DNA from: Schistocerca nitens
Lineage: Eukaryota; Arthropoda; Insecta; Orthoptera; Acrididae
Direction: 5' to 3'
DNA length: 64,000 nt
Assembly (NCBI RefSeq): GCF_023898315.1
Contig: NC_064614.1
Coordinates: forward strand, 76,954,501-77,018,500
The notes under the pieces are model-generated. The model did no database searches. It saw only the letters and a program-made list of their open reading frames with translations, and had not been told where the DNA came from. Position numbers and translations under genes: made by a program. Numbering within the stretch: position 1 is the stretch's first letter; each line of letters opens with the position of its first letter. Shown here one piece after another: positions 1 through 12,539 of the stretch.

Positions 1-302
1 TGAGTGGGTCTTTTTCAAATACACTGGTGTTCAAAATTAAAAGCAACAGACAACTACTTCTCCTTTCTGATTCACGATATAATCTTACAGTCTGTCAACA
101 GCTATCAGTACGATCGTGTTCTGCGTGGAAGATGGTGTTTCGATGAAAAGAAAACCACGACATCGATAACGTCAGGGCACCTCAAACGGAGTGGTGTTTG
201 CCAGGCAGTCCCACATCCACAACCGCTGTGTTCACAGTCTCAGACTGAGCAGTGTGGCACATAGAAGACTCATAGCAGCGGTGGAGCGCCATAGGAAGAA
301 TG

Positions 303-1480
303 GAAGCAGGAGACTCGAAAACTCATGTGGCCCGATGGCTTAATGTAAATATTTGTGCTGTTTCTCGGATGTGGCTACAGTTGATAGAGGCTGAAACTGT
401 ATCCCGAAGATCAGGGCAGGGCCAATCACGTGTAACTTCAGATAGAGAAAACCATTATATTTGGCTGTAAGAGCACGACGGTACCGCCTTAGTACTACTA
501 AACGGCAACTGGCATCTGATCTGGCAGCATCCACTGGACGTGTTGTATCGAGACAAACGGTGTAGAGAAGGCTTCGACAGAGTGGCCTGTATTGTGGAAG
601 ACCTGCTGTATGTACGCCTGTGTCACGTCTTCACAGAAGGGTAAGTCTAGAGTGGAGCAGTCAACATGCCATCTGGACAGTCGAACTGTGGGCAATATTC
701 TTTTCATAGATGAGTCCCAATTTGGGCTGCACAGTGATTCTCGGTGGATTCGCATCTGGAGGGAACGTGGAACACTATTTCCAGATCCGAACATTGTGGA
801 AAGAAACCGATATCGAGGAAGATCTCTAGTGTTGTGGGCAGGGATTGCCGGTCGGTGTGACCGAGTGGTTCTAGGCGCTTCAGTCTGGAACCCCGCGACC
901 GCTACGGTCGCAGGTACGAATCCAGCCTCGGGCATGGATGTGTGTGATGTCCTTAGGTTAGTTAGGTTTAAGAAGTTCTAGGTTCTAGGGGACTGATGAC
1001 CTCAGATGTTAAGTCCCATAGTGCTCAGACCCATTTGAACCATTTTGCGGGCAGGGGTTATATTCACCACTATAACACCTTTTGCTGATATTGTACAGGT
1101 GAATCGGAAAGGTTTAACTGCTGTAAGGTATCGTGACGAGGTTTTGGGACCTCATGGACGCTTGTTGCGAGCAGTGTTGATCGATGTTAATACTAGACCT
1201 CATAGAGAACGAGTGATTGATGTTTTCTTGGAAACGGGAGACACTTCACACATAGAGTGTCCTACTCGCTCTCTCGGTTTGAATGCAACCAGCAACCAGT
1301 CTCCAAGACTTGCGAAGAGCTCCGGAGGAAGAATGGGTGTCATTGCCTCAACATGACATTGATGACGTCATTCAAGCATGCTCTGTTGTTGTCACGGCTG
1401 AATTACTGCCAGAGGTGGTCACACCCCATAGTGAGCACTTTAACGAATTGTCGGAACATATGTGCAAATCTGTTAAAGTG
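303..1480 (+). pseudogene. Tc1-like transposase pseudogene
   Basis: This would have been a cut-and-paste transposase that binds the inverted repeats and cleaves DNA. The N-terminal DNA-binding part is readable from about 303 (VARWLNV, VSRRSGQGQSRVTSD) and then meets a stop and frameshifts between 470 and 600. The first catalytic aspartate survives in FIDESQFGL (about 697-726), followed by RIWRERG. A SINE then splits the coding region. Downstream, VNTRPHR (about 1187-1205) has a valine where the catalytic aspartate before N-x-RPH is expected. The third acidic site is not recognisable. The copy cannot encode active enzyme. Confidence 0.8.
847..1048 (+). mobile_element. SINE, tRNA-derived, type A (Leu/Ser-like head)
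   Basis: A Pol III-type head with an A-box-like gtgaccgagtggttctaggc and a B-box-like ggtacgaatcc is followed by a body rich in ttaggttagttaggttt and ending agcccatttgaacc-like. Direct repeats flank it: gggcagggatt at 836-846 and gggcaggggtt at 1049-1059 (one mismatch). It interrupts the transposase reading frame of the surrounding Tc1-like element, so it landed later. The same family recurs at six other places in the window. Confidence 0.92.
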
Positions 1481-1648
1481 GAAAAAAACGGAGAAGATTT
1501 TCGCCTACTGGTATGCATGTTGAAGTTCTTCACGTTTCGCATTATTTACATTGTTTCTAATTTCCTATGACCTCTTTATTCTGAGTTAAAATAAACGCTA
1601 CATTTGCAAAAAAATCCGTTTATTGCTTTTATTTCAGATAACAGTGTA

Positions 1649-1823
1649 TTTGGAGGTCAGTACGTCAACGCAACATTGTACCAACTTCACACCATAACAG
1701 CTGGATCACTGATACGATCTTGTTCGACAATGCTGGGCATACCTTCATATGGTGAGACCTTGGAACACGCTATGTACCCAGAGACTGCCTTTATATCTAT
1801 CGATATCGTCTCATTAAGAATTT
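1649..1823. other. Spacer between two Tc1-like elements
   Basis: This 175-bp stretch separates the right terminus of the first Tc1-like element from the outer end of the second. No repeat or domain was recognised in it. An antisense frame is open across it (1687-1905) but shows no familiar motif. Confidence 0.4.
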
Positions 1824-3159
1824 CACTACTGGCCATTAACGTTGCTACATCAAGAAGAAATGCAGATGATAAACGGTTATTCATTGGACAAATATATTGT
1901 GACATGTGATTACATTTTCATGCAATTTGGATGCATAGACCCTGAGAAATTAGTACACAGAACAACCACCTCTGGCCGTAATAAAGGCCTTGATACGCCT
2001 GGGGATTGAGTCAGAAAGAGCTTGGATGGCGTGTACAGGTACAGTTGCCATGAAGCTTCAACACGATACCACAGTTCATCAGGAGTAGTGACTGGCGTAT
2101 TGTGACGAGCCAGTTGCTCGGACACCATTGACCATACGTTTTCAGTTGGTGAGAGATCTGGAGAATGTGCTGACCACGGCAGCAGTCGTACATTTTCTGT
2201 ATCCAGAAAGGCCCGTACAGGACCAGCAATATGCGGTAGTGCATTATCCTGCTGAAATGTAGGGTTTCGCAGGGATCGAATGAAGGGTAGAGCCACGAGT
2301 CGTAACACATCTGAAATGTAACGTCCACTGTTCAAAGTGCCGTCAATGCGAGCAAGAGGTGACCGAGACGTGTAACCAATGGCACCCCATACCATCACGC
2401 CGGGCGATACGCCAGTATGGCGATGACGAATACACGCTTCCAATGTGCGTTCACCGCGATGTGGCCAAACACGGATGCGACCATCATAATGCTGTAAACA
2501 GAACCTGGATTCATCCGAAAAAATGACGTTTTGCCATTCGTGCACCCAGGTTCGTCGTTGAGTACACCATCGCAGGCGATCCTGTCTGTGATGCAGCGAC
2601 AAGGGTAACCGCAGCCATGGTCTCAGAGCTGACAGTCCATGCTGCTTCAAACGTTTTTGAACTGTTCGTGCAGATGGTTGTTGTATTGCATGTTGACTCA
2701 GGGATCGAGACGTGGCTGCACGATCCGTTACGGCCATGCAGATAAGATGCCTGCCATCTCGACTGCTAGTGATACGAGGCCGTTGGGATCCAGCACGGCG
2801 TTCCTTACTACCCTCCTGAAACCATCGATTCCATATTCTGCTAACAGTCATTGGATCTTGACCAACGCGAGCAGCAATGTCGCGTCACGATAAACCGCAA
2901 TCACGATAGGCTACAATCTGACCTATATCCAAGTCGGAAACGAGGCATCGCAACAACGTTTCACCAGGCAACGCCGGCCAACTGCTGTTTGTGTAGGAGA
3001 AATCAGTTGGAAACTTTCCTCATGTCAGCACGTTGTAAGTGTCGCCACCGGCGCCAACCTTGTGTGAATGCTCTGAAAAGCTAATCATTTGCATATCACA
3101 GCATCTTCTTCCTGTCGGTTAAATTTCGCGTCTGTGGCATTTTTAATGGCCATAGTGTA
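1824..3159 (-). mobile_element. Tc1-like DD34E transposon, fairly well preserved
   Basis: The element is about 1.34 kb. Its transposase-5' end lies at 3157 and reads, on the minus strand, cactatggccattaaaaatg; a TA follows at 3158-3159. The opposite end, cactactggccattaacgtt at 1824-1843, is a diverged inverted copy of it. A clear TA is not visible next to the 1824 end, so that border may be off by a few bases. It is a different family from its neighbour at 20-1648 and lies in the opposite orientation. Confidence 0.82.
1950..2948 (-). pseudogene. Tc1-like DD34E transposase, three lesions
   Basis: An uninterrupted stretch from 2851 downward carries the paired helix-turn-helix region (MTVSRIWNRW, ARTVQKRLKQHG) and all three catalytic residues: D in FSDESRFCL, D in QQDNALPH and E in SPTENVW, with 34 residues between the last two. 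Lesions I can see are three. A frame-breaking deletion lies just after the probable start ATG (2946-2948). A TGA (2885-2887) falls in the first helix region. A one-base deletion near 2048-2051 shifts the last 35 or so codons, which in the other frame read through ITARGGCSVY to a stop at 1950-1952. A fairly recent but dead copy. Confidence 0.85.
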
Positions 3160-3269
3160 CGTATTGAGTACTATCTGCTAAAAAGTACTGAGTACAGTCA
3201 CATATCGAGTCGAATATCCGGTTAGCTCAAATTTTGTTTACCAAAACTTTGTCGAGTGCTTTCCGGGCG

Positions 3270-3730
3270 TCAAGGCACCAACATGGGCGCTTTTGTCTGC
3301 GACGCTCTGGACTTCATCGAAGAACAGAGTTAGTGCGGCACTTGAAGGCTGGAGGCACGGTTAATTCCACGGACACAGCTTTAGGTGGAGAGGACGACGT
3401 GCCAGGCGCGCAGCAAGTGAGCGCTTAAGTAGGAAGGCGGTCCAGCGACACGCGTGAGAGTGCAGGTTCCCCATGTTCTGTACTATACAGCGCAGCGGCG
3501 TGGTTGGCGGCGTCACGCCGTTATTTCGGCCGTCGGCCTGGAAGGCTCGTAAAACAAACACGCGGAGCGGCCGGCGTCGACCTCGCGGGATTACTATTCA
3601 TGTGCAGCACAGGCGCCGCTCCCCACACTCTCGGGCCGGCGCTACCTTACAGCATAATAAAAGCGGCCCACTCACGTGCCTCACAAGCAGGCGGATACGG
3701 AGTTACCAGGCGGTCGCGCTGTAGCGCTGC
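3270..3730. other. CpG-rich block, no gene recognised
   Basis: This is distinctly GC- and CpG-richer than the AT-rich surroundings, for example gcgcagcggcgtggttggcg near 3490 and ggagcggccggcgtcgacct near 3565. Short frames are open in several phases but none shows a domain. It could be a promoter-type CpG island, an exon-proximal region or a remnant of a GC-rich repeat. A TATA-like tactatacagcgc lies near 3480. I see no basis for choosing. Confidence 0.35.
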
Positions 3731-4174
3731 GTGTCAGTACAGAAGTACAGCCTCTAATTGAAATTTGGAAACATTCATTTTCGTGTCAATGAAACCCTAA
3801 CAAAGTATACAATATAGATAGTACACAGCAACAGCCAGGCGTAATTTGTTTTCGTTTTACTTTATTAAAAATACGTTATTACCGTTCCCGATTTCTACAT
3901 TCATCTTGAGATGAGACGCCCGTCACCGTCTCTCTGTTATAAGATGAAACCGTCTCGCCTGATAATTTCCTGTTCTGTGGACCATGGAGACAGTAGACTT
4001 CATGACTCAAGGCCGTACAGTGACATTCAAACACCATTGTCGCTCAGTAAACAAAAGGTATCTGCATGAAACGGATGTTGCGAAAAATGACGGGGACATC
4101 CGGGATTACAGCAGTGCGCTAGCCCTGTCTGGTATATTTCTGCCCACTTTCAACATGTGGATGTTGCTATTATT

Positions 4175-4369
4175 GGTTCAAATGACTCTGAGCACTATGG
4201 GACTTAACATCTTAGGTCATCAGTCCCCTAGAACTTAGAACTACTTAAACCTAACTAACCTAAGGACATCACACACATCCATGCCTGAGGCAGGATTCCA
4301 ACTTGCTACCGTAGCGGTTGCGAGGTTCCAGACTGAAGCTCCTAAAACCGCTCGACTACTCCATCCGAC
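4175..4369 (-). mobile_element. SINE type A with perfect 12-bp target duplication
   Basis: This is the reverse complement of the type A SINE: tail ggttcaaatg at the left, tRNA-like head at the right with a mutated B box. Identical direct repeats gttgctattatt flank it at 4163-4174 and 4370-4381, a clean sign of LINE-mediated retrotransposition. Its host sequence is otherwise unannotated AT-rich DNA. Confidence 0.95.
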
Positions 4370-4381
4370 GTTGCTATTATT

Positions 4382-6519
4382 GAGTAGTATAGACACACTG
4401 CTGGGTGACTGAAACCTACACCACGGGATAAATTCTAACATTTACCTAGAACTGCTCCTCTAGACATCAGGCGTGATAGATGCATGCAGAGAAAGGTATT
4501 TTACTCTGGGTTCTTGAAGTTACACTATTTGTACGAAGCATGTATCTAAAAATATAGAGAATGAAACACTTCACTACTTCCCAAATCTCTAAATAATGAA
4601 ACATAATACGTAAGAGGATTCATACACATAACCAACCAGATCAAAGAGGTTAATACTAAGATAATAATTTTTATACAATATGTCTTCTTTCGTAAAACTT
4701 CATTGTAGATGACCATCAGATGTTTATTTTTAAGTTCAATGCTACCGGCGTCGATCAGTAGAGTATTATACAGCCGGAGCCAAACGGACAGACAAAATCT
4801 TTAAAGTGCACAGGTTACAATATGCTGACAAAATAAAAATTAGGACGTTAAATGACGTAGAAATTACTTATAAGGCTTAACCAGCTTGTCAGTACATTTG
4901 ATATACGTAGAGAAACAATAAATAATCTCCACAAGATACAGATTTGGAGGAGACGTATACAAGACGACCATACATTTCAAACTGACAGAAACTGGAGCTG
5001 ACTTTATAAAAAAGAAAAATTAACACCAAATATGAAAGCCAAATAGCTATAAAACTTCGAGAAAGATCGTAAGAGTGTGTCTATAGCTGTAACATCGATA
5101 ATGTATGCATGTCACAGGTGCAAGTGAGATCTTTGGGGCATTTTGGACTACATAAACTTAACAACGATGTAAACAGCAAAATGTCTTATCGAAAAATGTA
5201 CAAACGGTATCAGCAAAGTTTAATCATAAAAGCGCATATATGTGGTGAAGGAATGCTTTAGAAAACATGCAATGTCGAATTAATAAATGGTAAATAAAAT
5301 TATGTCGAATTAACTTCCTTTAAAGTTGTCTGTCATACATAAGTGAATATGATGGAACTACCGGTTTTTAATCATATCATTCAAACGAGCTTGTATAATA
5401 CAGCGGCATTTCAGGCAGTGTCATTATAAAAATTCTACAACCGTACATGAAGTGATTTTTTATCACATCGATCTTTTAGTAATGTAAATAGCGAAGTAGC
5501 TATTAGAAAACGTTTTAACTTAATATTGTCAAAATAGGAAAGTTATAAAGGTATGCCTTATATAAAAAAATGTCATAAAAGTATATAATAACACATCGTA
5601 TTATAACCTAAACAGTCTCATATATAATACGTGAATAAGAGGGATTAGTCATTATACATAAAGGTTACACTGTAAATTGGACAAAAGAAAAATTAGATCC
5701 AACATGAAGCGCAGATACGGGAGGGGGAGAGGGGGGGGGGGGGGGTGTTGTGATTGGAATATTTAATAGTTATGAATATGTGTTACGGAAACAGAAATGA
5801 GCTTATCAAGGAATATGAAATGTATTAAAAAACAAGAGGAGGGAGATGGAGGCGCAGGGGGGAGATGACGAAATGACGAGGGGAGAGGAAGTGTAGGGGA
5901 GAAGAAAACATATGTAAGTAGCATACAGAAGGGACATATTACGTTGCTATAATATAGATCATTAACTACTCATTAAGAATCTGGAGTGAGGACAGTAAAT
6001 AAAAATAAACAAAAATACATTATATAATAATACGTTTCACAGATATTGCAGCAATGAGCTAAAATTTTAATTAACAATTGTGGCAACCATAAGTAAGGTT
6101 ACAATCAACTTAAACATTGCACACGCTAACTTAGCTAACTGGTTAAGAGAAAGGGCGGAAGTGAGGTACATATAAGGTACTATAATGTGCTGTGCTTGTA
6201 ATAAAAATTGTTAACACCTAGTACTAAACTCAAAACATTATGAAAGGGTGTCGTCACAGTTGGAAGAAATGTGGTGAGGGCTATGTAAAGAAAAAATTAT
6301 TCCACAAAAATCAATTTTAGAAAAGAAAAGAAACAGACGCCACATATGTAGAGTAGTGTCTTATAAACATGTCACGTACTGTGTAACTAATTATTCCACC
6401 AACACATCTGAAATTAACTTCAATTATTTAACAACTATAAATCCTCATCCCATCACAAATCTAGAAGTCTGCTTTTGGTGGTCGATTGTATCGCTAATGT
6501 CACCACATTAGCTCCATCC
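4382..6519. other. AT-rich sequence without recognised genes
   Basis: About 2.1 kb of AT-rich DNA with no long open frame on either strand and no transposon domain. It contains a purine-rich tract at 5718-5747 with a run of 14 G, and gagg-rich sequence near 5835-5910. Nothing else could be supported. Confidence 0.5.
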
Positions 6520-7290
6520 CTACGGATTTTGTGAATTCATGGAGGCGGCACTGCAATTTACACACAAGTCACTACACTGTATATCACTACAGCCTGGAGC
6601 CCCCATGATGTGAGGAAAGTGGCACATAAGCTGCGTAACGGTTCGTGAAAATATGATCGGTCGGGGGCAGGAAGGCGCCAAAGCAGTCGGAGGCGCCTGT
6701 GGCTTAGTTCTTGATAACCCACTGATGTAAGACGGTATTAAGCGGTCAGTGGTAACATTGTCTTTGTGATCATTCATGTCAAGTACGAAGGTTTTGCCTG
6801 GGTGATTCAAAACTTGAAAGGGGATTTTGTATGTAGGAGAGCTTTGGAAGTTCAATCGCTCCTTCGCGAACCCACTGAAAGGAGCAGGAATGCAAATCCT
6901 CGTGACCTAATGTGAGTTTGGAACCAAGACCCACGGGTTGTGGGGACGCAGTTAGTCTTGGAGGAATTAAAAATCACTAATGTGCTTTTCTGGCACTGGG
7001 GGAGAGAGTAAAAATGTCACCCGGAACGATCAGAGATTCACCATACACAACCTAGGCAGGGAAACAGCCGATATTTCCTTTTAAGGCTGTGCGCAGGGCA
7101 AGCTATACCGTGGGGAGGGTATCCGACCACGAGACAGACTGACCAGTCAGGGTCGCTTTTGAGCTACGGTGTAGAGACTCTGGCAACCCGTAACTTGCAG
7201 GATGGTAACTGATATTGAAGACATGATCACACTGCCTCAAACGCAATACCTCTCCAAATAACTGGCTCTCAAACTTTTTCTCCATCACAT
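6520..7290 (-). mobile_element. Ty3/gypsy integrase relic
   Basis: On the minus strand the order is that of a retroviral-type integrase core and C-terminal region. Near 7270-7200 I read FESQLFGEVLRL and then YHPASYGLPESLHRSSKA, which matches the DRG-x-QFES…YHPxxNGxxERxHR part of the core. Near 7150 WSDTLPTV follows. At 6855-6520 the open frame contains KTFVLDMN and VTTDRLIPSYI, the usual C-terminal substrate-facing motif of gypsy integrases. Stops and frameshifts separate the pieces. No LTR was recognised on either side. It is less complete and of a different lineage from the element at 16.4-25 kb. Confidence 0.75.
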
Positions 7291-10200
7291 CTCGCAATTG
7301 TTCACCAATTGTAAGCTTCAGCAGTGATACGACAGCAGTAAATTTCTCCATGTTGGAATCGACACGATTGAAACAAAAAATTGAGGCAACTTTATAACAC
7401 TTCCGTCTCCTACTACCATACCATAACCTCTGAGCTGGAGGCAGTTCGTATAATGCAATTATTTTTACTAAAGCAATTACAGTATTAACAAGCAGAGCAG
7501 TGTTACCCTCTAAAACGAATTTAGTTGTGTTGACCGTGATATACCTAACGGAGGTGGCTTTTTGGAAGTGAAAGTCAGAATTACGTACATATTTAAACAG
7601 TAACAAACAATATTTTTCCTATCTACACTGTTCAAAGAATAAATAAAACGGTCGAAAGCCTAATTAGGTATAAGAATGAGTAACATTCTTGTTCAAGAAA
7701 ATAGATGTGAGTAACTTAAATGGAGAAACACTGCCTATACTTTTGTCACTCGAGAGTGCAATGAACTCTGAACCTGCATATGTTCACGGTAAGGTTGGAG
7801 CTGATAGTGCAGAACTAACTATTTGCATAAATATAACAGGTGTAACAGATACACACTATTACTTTCAGGACTTATTCAAACTGAATGGTCTTTATAACAT
7901 TACTATTAATATTCACTGTAGAATCATAAACTGGACATAGGTCCAGTTGTACTTTTCAAACATTTTCCTATGTGACAAAAAATTGTAAATTTTGTTCACT
8001 GCAAAATTGCGAATTGGTCATAGGTTAAGTCTCTCTCAGCTAAATATTTTTCTATTAGAATGAAATTTAAATGGAATTCACTAACAGGTTACTTCTCACT
8101 GTCTTTTGAATAAATGAATTATTGTTTTCATAAATAGTAGTCTTTCTATTAATCGTTATCTAGCATGAGCACAATACACAAACTGTTGGTCCTGTTACGC
8201 TATTAATATGCACTTTAAATATACAATATTGTACAGAATTTTACTTGAATAGCAAGGGTAATTGAAACTTGCTATAATCAAGAAACTTTGTGCATTTGAA
8301 CTACTTTCAATGGAGGGGTCCCTTAATCTAGACCACTGTAGCACATCAAACTAAACACACTTTCAATACACTGGAGAAACAAGTATTTGGCAAACATGAA
8401 TATGTAACTCTCAACAGGTGCAGTTCTGAACTTTTACGGCAGTGAAACACTAATATGATATACTTGTAAGATACTTTGAACAAACAATATTAATTTTAGC
8501 ACACTTTAACGCCATATTAATTTTAATATGCCTTCAATAAGGAACACTCGATAAACACTTTAGAGTGGGAGGGAACCTAAGTGGACATGTGACTGAGGAT
8601 AAATTACGGTATGTCCAAGAGTTCAGTAAAATTTTACCTTATATTTATGCACACAAAAACATCCAATGAGCTGATCCTTCACTGTACATTACTATAGTGT
8701 TCCATTACAGTGATTGTGCAATGTGATGGCGATTGCATGTTGGTAGGTGGATTTGCAGATAGAATTGCTGGACTCTGTCATTTCTTGGTGGCGATGATAG
8801 ATACCAATTCCAGAATAGTTCCAGCTCTTTACCCCTCCATCCGAGGCATTGGAAAGCGTCAGAAAAAGCCTCTCTCGGAACCAGCACAATACACAACTTT
8901 TACATGAGCAGTTGATAGTTTGGTAGCTCGTCCCCGACTGACTCTTTGTTCCACCTTTTTATCCATGCCAACCACATTTTGCGCTCACTACAAAGATCTT
9001 TTCCATATGGGAACCACAACGCTTTTTACATACAAAATAACTAAGAACCCTAAGTGAAGGTCAGCAGTTTACATAACAGCAACCAAACATATTAAATAAA
9101 ACAGAACATTTGCATATATTGATATTTCTACAAAAAATTATTTAAACAAAATTACAATTTTATCCATTAAGTTTTGTCTCCCTCCAAATGAGACAAAGAA
9201 TTTAAATGATAGATACACTACATTGCATTGGATCAAACGATTACATCCAAGTTTTTACAAAGAAAAAGCGAACACTTTTGTGTTATTAATGCAATCAAAA
9301 AATATTTACAATATCTTAATGATACATGGTAGAACTGACAAAATAGAAAAATTTATGTCGGTAGAGCTATGGAGCTCTGGTGTTACAACTTGAGTTAACC
9401 CCAATTGCGCGCTGGTTGGCCAAAACGGTCGAATTTTTATACTCTTGTTTCCCACGCGATGGATATGGTTGATTGGAGGGGTAGACTCCGGTGGTGAATT
9501 CCGTTCTGAGGTCAGACGTTGATCCTGAATTCATGTTAATGCAGATGTATTCTTACCGAAAATATGCGAGGCATTCTTGTCACAAAAATACTGGGATTTA
9601 GCCAAGGCGCCATTCAGGGCTATGCGGAGAGATGCCAACTGGCTGCAAGACAAGCTAATAGTACACGAAAAATATAAAGACTCAATCGACAAACAATGAT
9701 TACTGGTCTACTCACTAGACAGAGTGAGAATCGAAAAAACAGATGGTTCGTGGAAAATGAGAACCCCGAACGAAAGCAGCAGTGTGCAGTCACGTAATAT
9801 GAACACCCAGACAGGAACAGTGTAACAAAGCCTAGTGGTCTAACGTCGACGGAACCGTAATGCTGATTTCCAGTGCTGCCAATCGTGTCTTTGCATGTTA
9901 TTCACGAAGTCTTCATGCGCAGTATACTGCAAAAAGTGAGTACTACGGCTGACTACGTATAGTTGCTACCAGGTCTATGGAAGCCACCGCATGTGTCCCA
10001 AAATGGTTGCAACTACCGCACTACTGGTAGTCGCGGACAGCGGCCCTCTAATAACGCTACAATCAGGGAGATGCTCCCCTGCTGCATGTGGCAGCGGGAG
10101 AAGCGTCTCCCTGGTTGCAGCGTGGCAGTGTGCCACTTCCGATAAAAAAATATTTCTGTAGCCAACTCTACCGTGGATGACAAATCAAGCGTTTCCTGCT

Positions 10201-10929
10201 ACTCTTGGCCGATAGGGCACCTGCGCTGCTTGGTCCTCAAGTTGGCGGCCTTGTGGTGGCACCAGTTCTCCGAGCACGGATAGCTTCAACTGACGGTCCC
10301 GCACGTCTTGTGCATTTCCTGATTTATCGAATAGGCCTTAATGAAAAGCCCCCCTCCCCACCCCCCCCCCCTCCCCACCGTCCCAGTCCTATTCGCTAGA
10401 TCAATTGGCAGAAGAAAATTGTTCTTAATGCATAAATTGACTGATTAGTTTAATCGAATATTTGATTAACTGCTTCGTTTACGTTATGGCTAGAGGTGGA
10501 GTTTCTGACTAGTAATTAAAGACATCATAGTACAGGCTTCAAACCGTGACACAGTTTAAATTTTGAATAAAACTCATCAGCAATGGCGGCCTAAGGTCTG
10601 GAATCAGAAGTTATCCATCTGACAACGGCCTTCTTAAAGAGGCTGTATCTGCGGTCAGTGGTTGAGGGCACTTTCTAGCCCTTCGGATGTGAAAATGCTC
10701 CTAAAAGCTGGAAGAATCCGCAATGATCAGCGGCATGAGGATGCAGGAGTCAATGGATAAATGGATGCCACTGCATTAAAGTCGTATAAGGTATATCAAC
10801 AGAATATGTGGCCATTTAATTGCCAAATTGCCATGACGATCTGTCTGCTGGCAAAAGATTCCCGATTTGTTCCCTATCAGGATCTCCGGGAAAGCACTGC
10901 CAATGGGGAGATGATCGTGAGAAGAACAA
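7291..10929. other. Mostly AT-rich DNA, no gene recognised
   Basis: Two small plus-strand frames (7689-7940, 83 codons; 8710-8907, 65 codons) and an overlapping antisense frame at 8705-8896 show no domain I recognise. I do not call them genes. A C-rich run lies at 10348-10384. The 9360-10200 part is closer to balanced GC and may be an old repeat. A host exon here cannot be excluded but nothing supports it. Confidence 0.4.
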
Positions 10930-12290
10930 TAAGAACTATAATAATTTAAATGTCGAAGTGTGGAATGTCAGAAGTCTGTACGTCGTAGGGAAGCTAGAAC
11001 ATCTCAAAAGCGAAATGTAAGCGATGAGTCCAGATACAGTAGGTGATATTGAAGTAATAAAAGGAGTACTGGTCAGACGAGTATAGGATAATAAAAACGG
11101 CAGCAAAAAATGGTATAACGGGAGTAGGATTCGTTATGATTAGCGATGTAGGGCAGAGAGGGAGTTTCTGTGAATAGCGTCCGTGATGGCGTCGTTCTCA
11201 TCAGATTTGAAAGCAAACTAATTCAGATAGCAAGAGGTCAGGTATATATGCCGACGTCTCAAGCGGAAGATAAAGGGCTGGAAAACATATATGTGGATAC
11301 CGAGCTGGTAATTTAGTATGTAAAGAGAGACTAATGTCTGTTAATTATGGTTTTAGAAGGAAGAATTAATAGAAAATATGAGCTCGATAGTGTGAATGAG
11401 ACAGGACAAAGACTAGTTGAGCTGTGCATTAAATTTCAGTTAGTATTAGCAAATAAACTGCTCAAAAAATCATATGAAGAAGAGACATACTTGGAAACGG
11501 CTGGGACATACCAGAAGATTCCTGTTAGATTATATCAAGGTCAGACAGATTTGCGAAGCCAGATTATGGATTATAAATGGGAAGTGCAGGTAAATCAAGG
11601 CGAAATAACTACAGGAAAAATGTGAAGAAACAGAAAAACAAATGTTTATTGGAAAGGCCGACTTCAAAACAAATTTCCATGAAATTAAAAGCAAGGTTAA
11701 CAAAATCAAAAGTGCAATGGGAATTCCATTGTTAAACACAAAGGATCGGAAATAGTACATTAAGGTCTCTAAGAGGGGGAGGAATTGTCTCATGACGTGA
11801 TACAACAAGAAACCGAGTCGGGAAGGAAAGGAGAGGGGATCCAGAATTAGTAAAAATCTAAAAGAACTTTGGAAGACATCACATGAAATAAGGCAGAAGG
11901 GATAGACACTATTAGAATTTTTAAAAATCATTCGGGGACGCTGCAACCAAACAATTATTCAGGTTGGCGTATGGAGTCTGTGAGACTGGCAACTTACTAT
12001 AATATTTCAAGAAAAATATCATCCTATCCAATTCCGAAAACGGCAAGAGCAGGTAACTAAGAGAAATATCGCCCAATGAGCGTAACACGTCAGGCATACC
12101 GGTTGCTGAAAACAGTAATACACAGAAGAATGGAAAAGAGAAATGTAGATCTTTTAGATTGGGATTAGTTTGCTTTTACGGAAGGTAAAGGTACCAGAAA
12201 GACAGTTCTCATGTTGAGCTTCATAATGGAAAGAAAACTGAAGAATTATCAAGAATGACGTGCCTCTATGTCAGAAGCTCTTTCTGTTTA
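10930..12290 (+). mobile_element. RTE-like LINE relic: endonuclease and RT fragments
   Basis: A non-LTR retrotransposon remnant. At 10960-11018 VEVWNVRSLYVVGKLEHLKSEM is the start of an APE-type endonuclease. GVGFVMISDVGQ-like and QIARGQVYMPTSQAED follow around 11120-11270, then NETGQRLVELCIKFQLVLANKLL at 11389-11463. At 12060-12220 the sequence reads EKYRPMSV and FAFTEGKGTRKTVLMLSFIMERKL, the finger region of the RT. Many stops and frameshifts are present and the catalytic FADD portion is missing because the copy ends soon after. The clade name is a judgement from motif style, not an alignment. Confidence 0.75.
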
Positions 12291-12539
12291 TTGAAAGTCT
12301 GCTTAGCGATGGCACTTTTCCTTCAGATTTCTGACATCTCCAACAGGTAAATATTTTCAATTATTTTTTTTCATAAGACTTCAGTCCAAACAGCTGAATT
12401 TCTGGCAACAAACACTTCTTACTGATTCTTTTGACTTTTTATGTCACTTTGTACTTGTTAGATGAACCAGTCCTGTAAAAGCCAGTACAAAATAGCAGAT
12501 ACAAAACACTGACGTCCTTACGAAAGCATATAATGGATG

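Larger units (their letters stand above)
20..1648 (+). mobile_element. Tc1-like DNA transposon, decayed, with nested SINE
   Basis: Imperfect terminal inverted repeats bound this element. The left end reads cactggtgttcaaaattaaa after a TA at 20-21. The right end is its diverged reverse complement, finishing acagtgta at 1641-1648. A TA stands at both ends, as expected for Tc1/mariner target duplication. Without the inserted SINE it is about 1.4 kb, a normal size for a Tc1-like element. The interior encodes a broken transposase on the plus strand. I could not assign a named family. Confidence 0.8.

Noticed and set aside
498-935. Antisense 145-codon frame over the first Tc1-like element
   Set aside because: It is the shadow of the plus-strand transposase and runs into the SINE.
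8692-8907. Overlapping short frames at 8.7-8.9 kb as a host exon
   Set aside because: Frames are open on both strands, with no domain, no clear splice context and no neighbouring exon.
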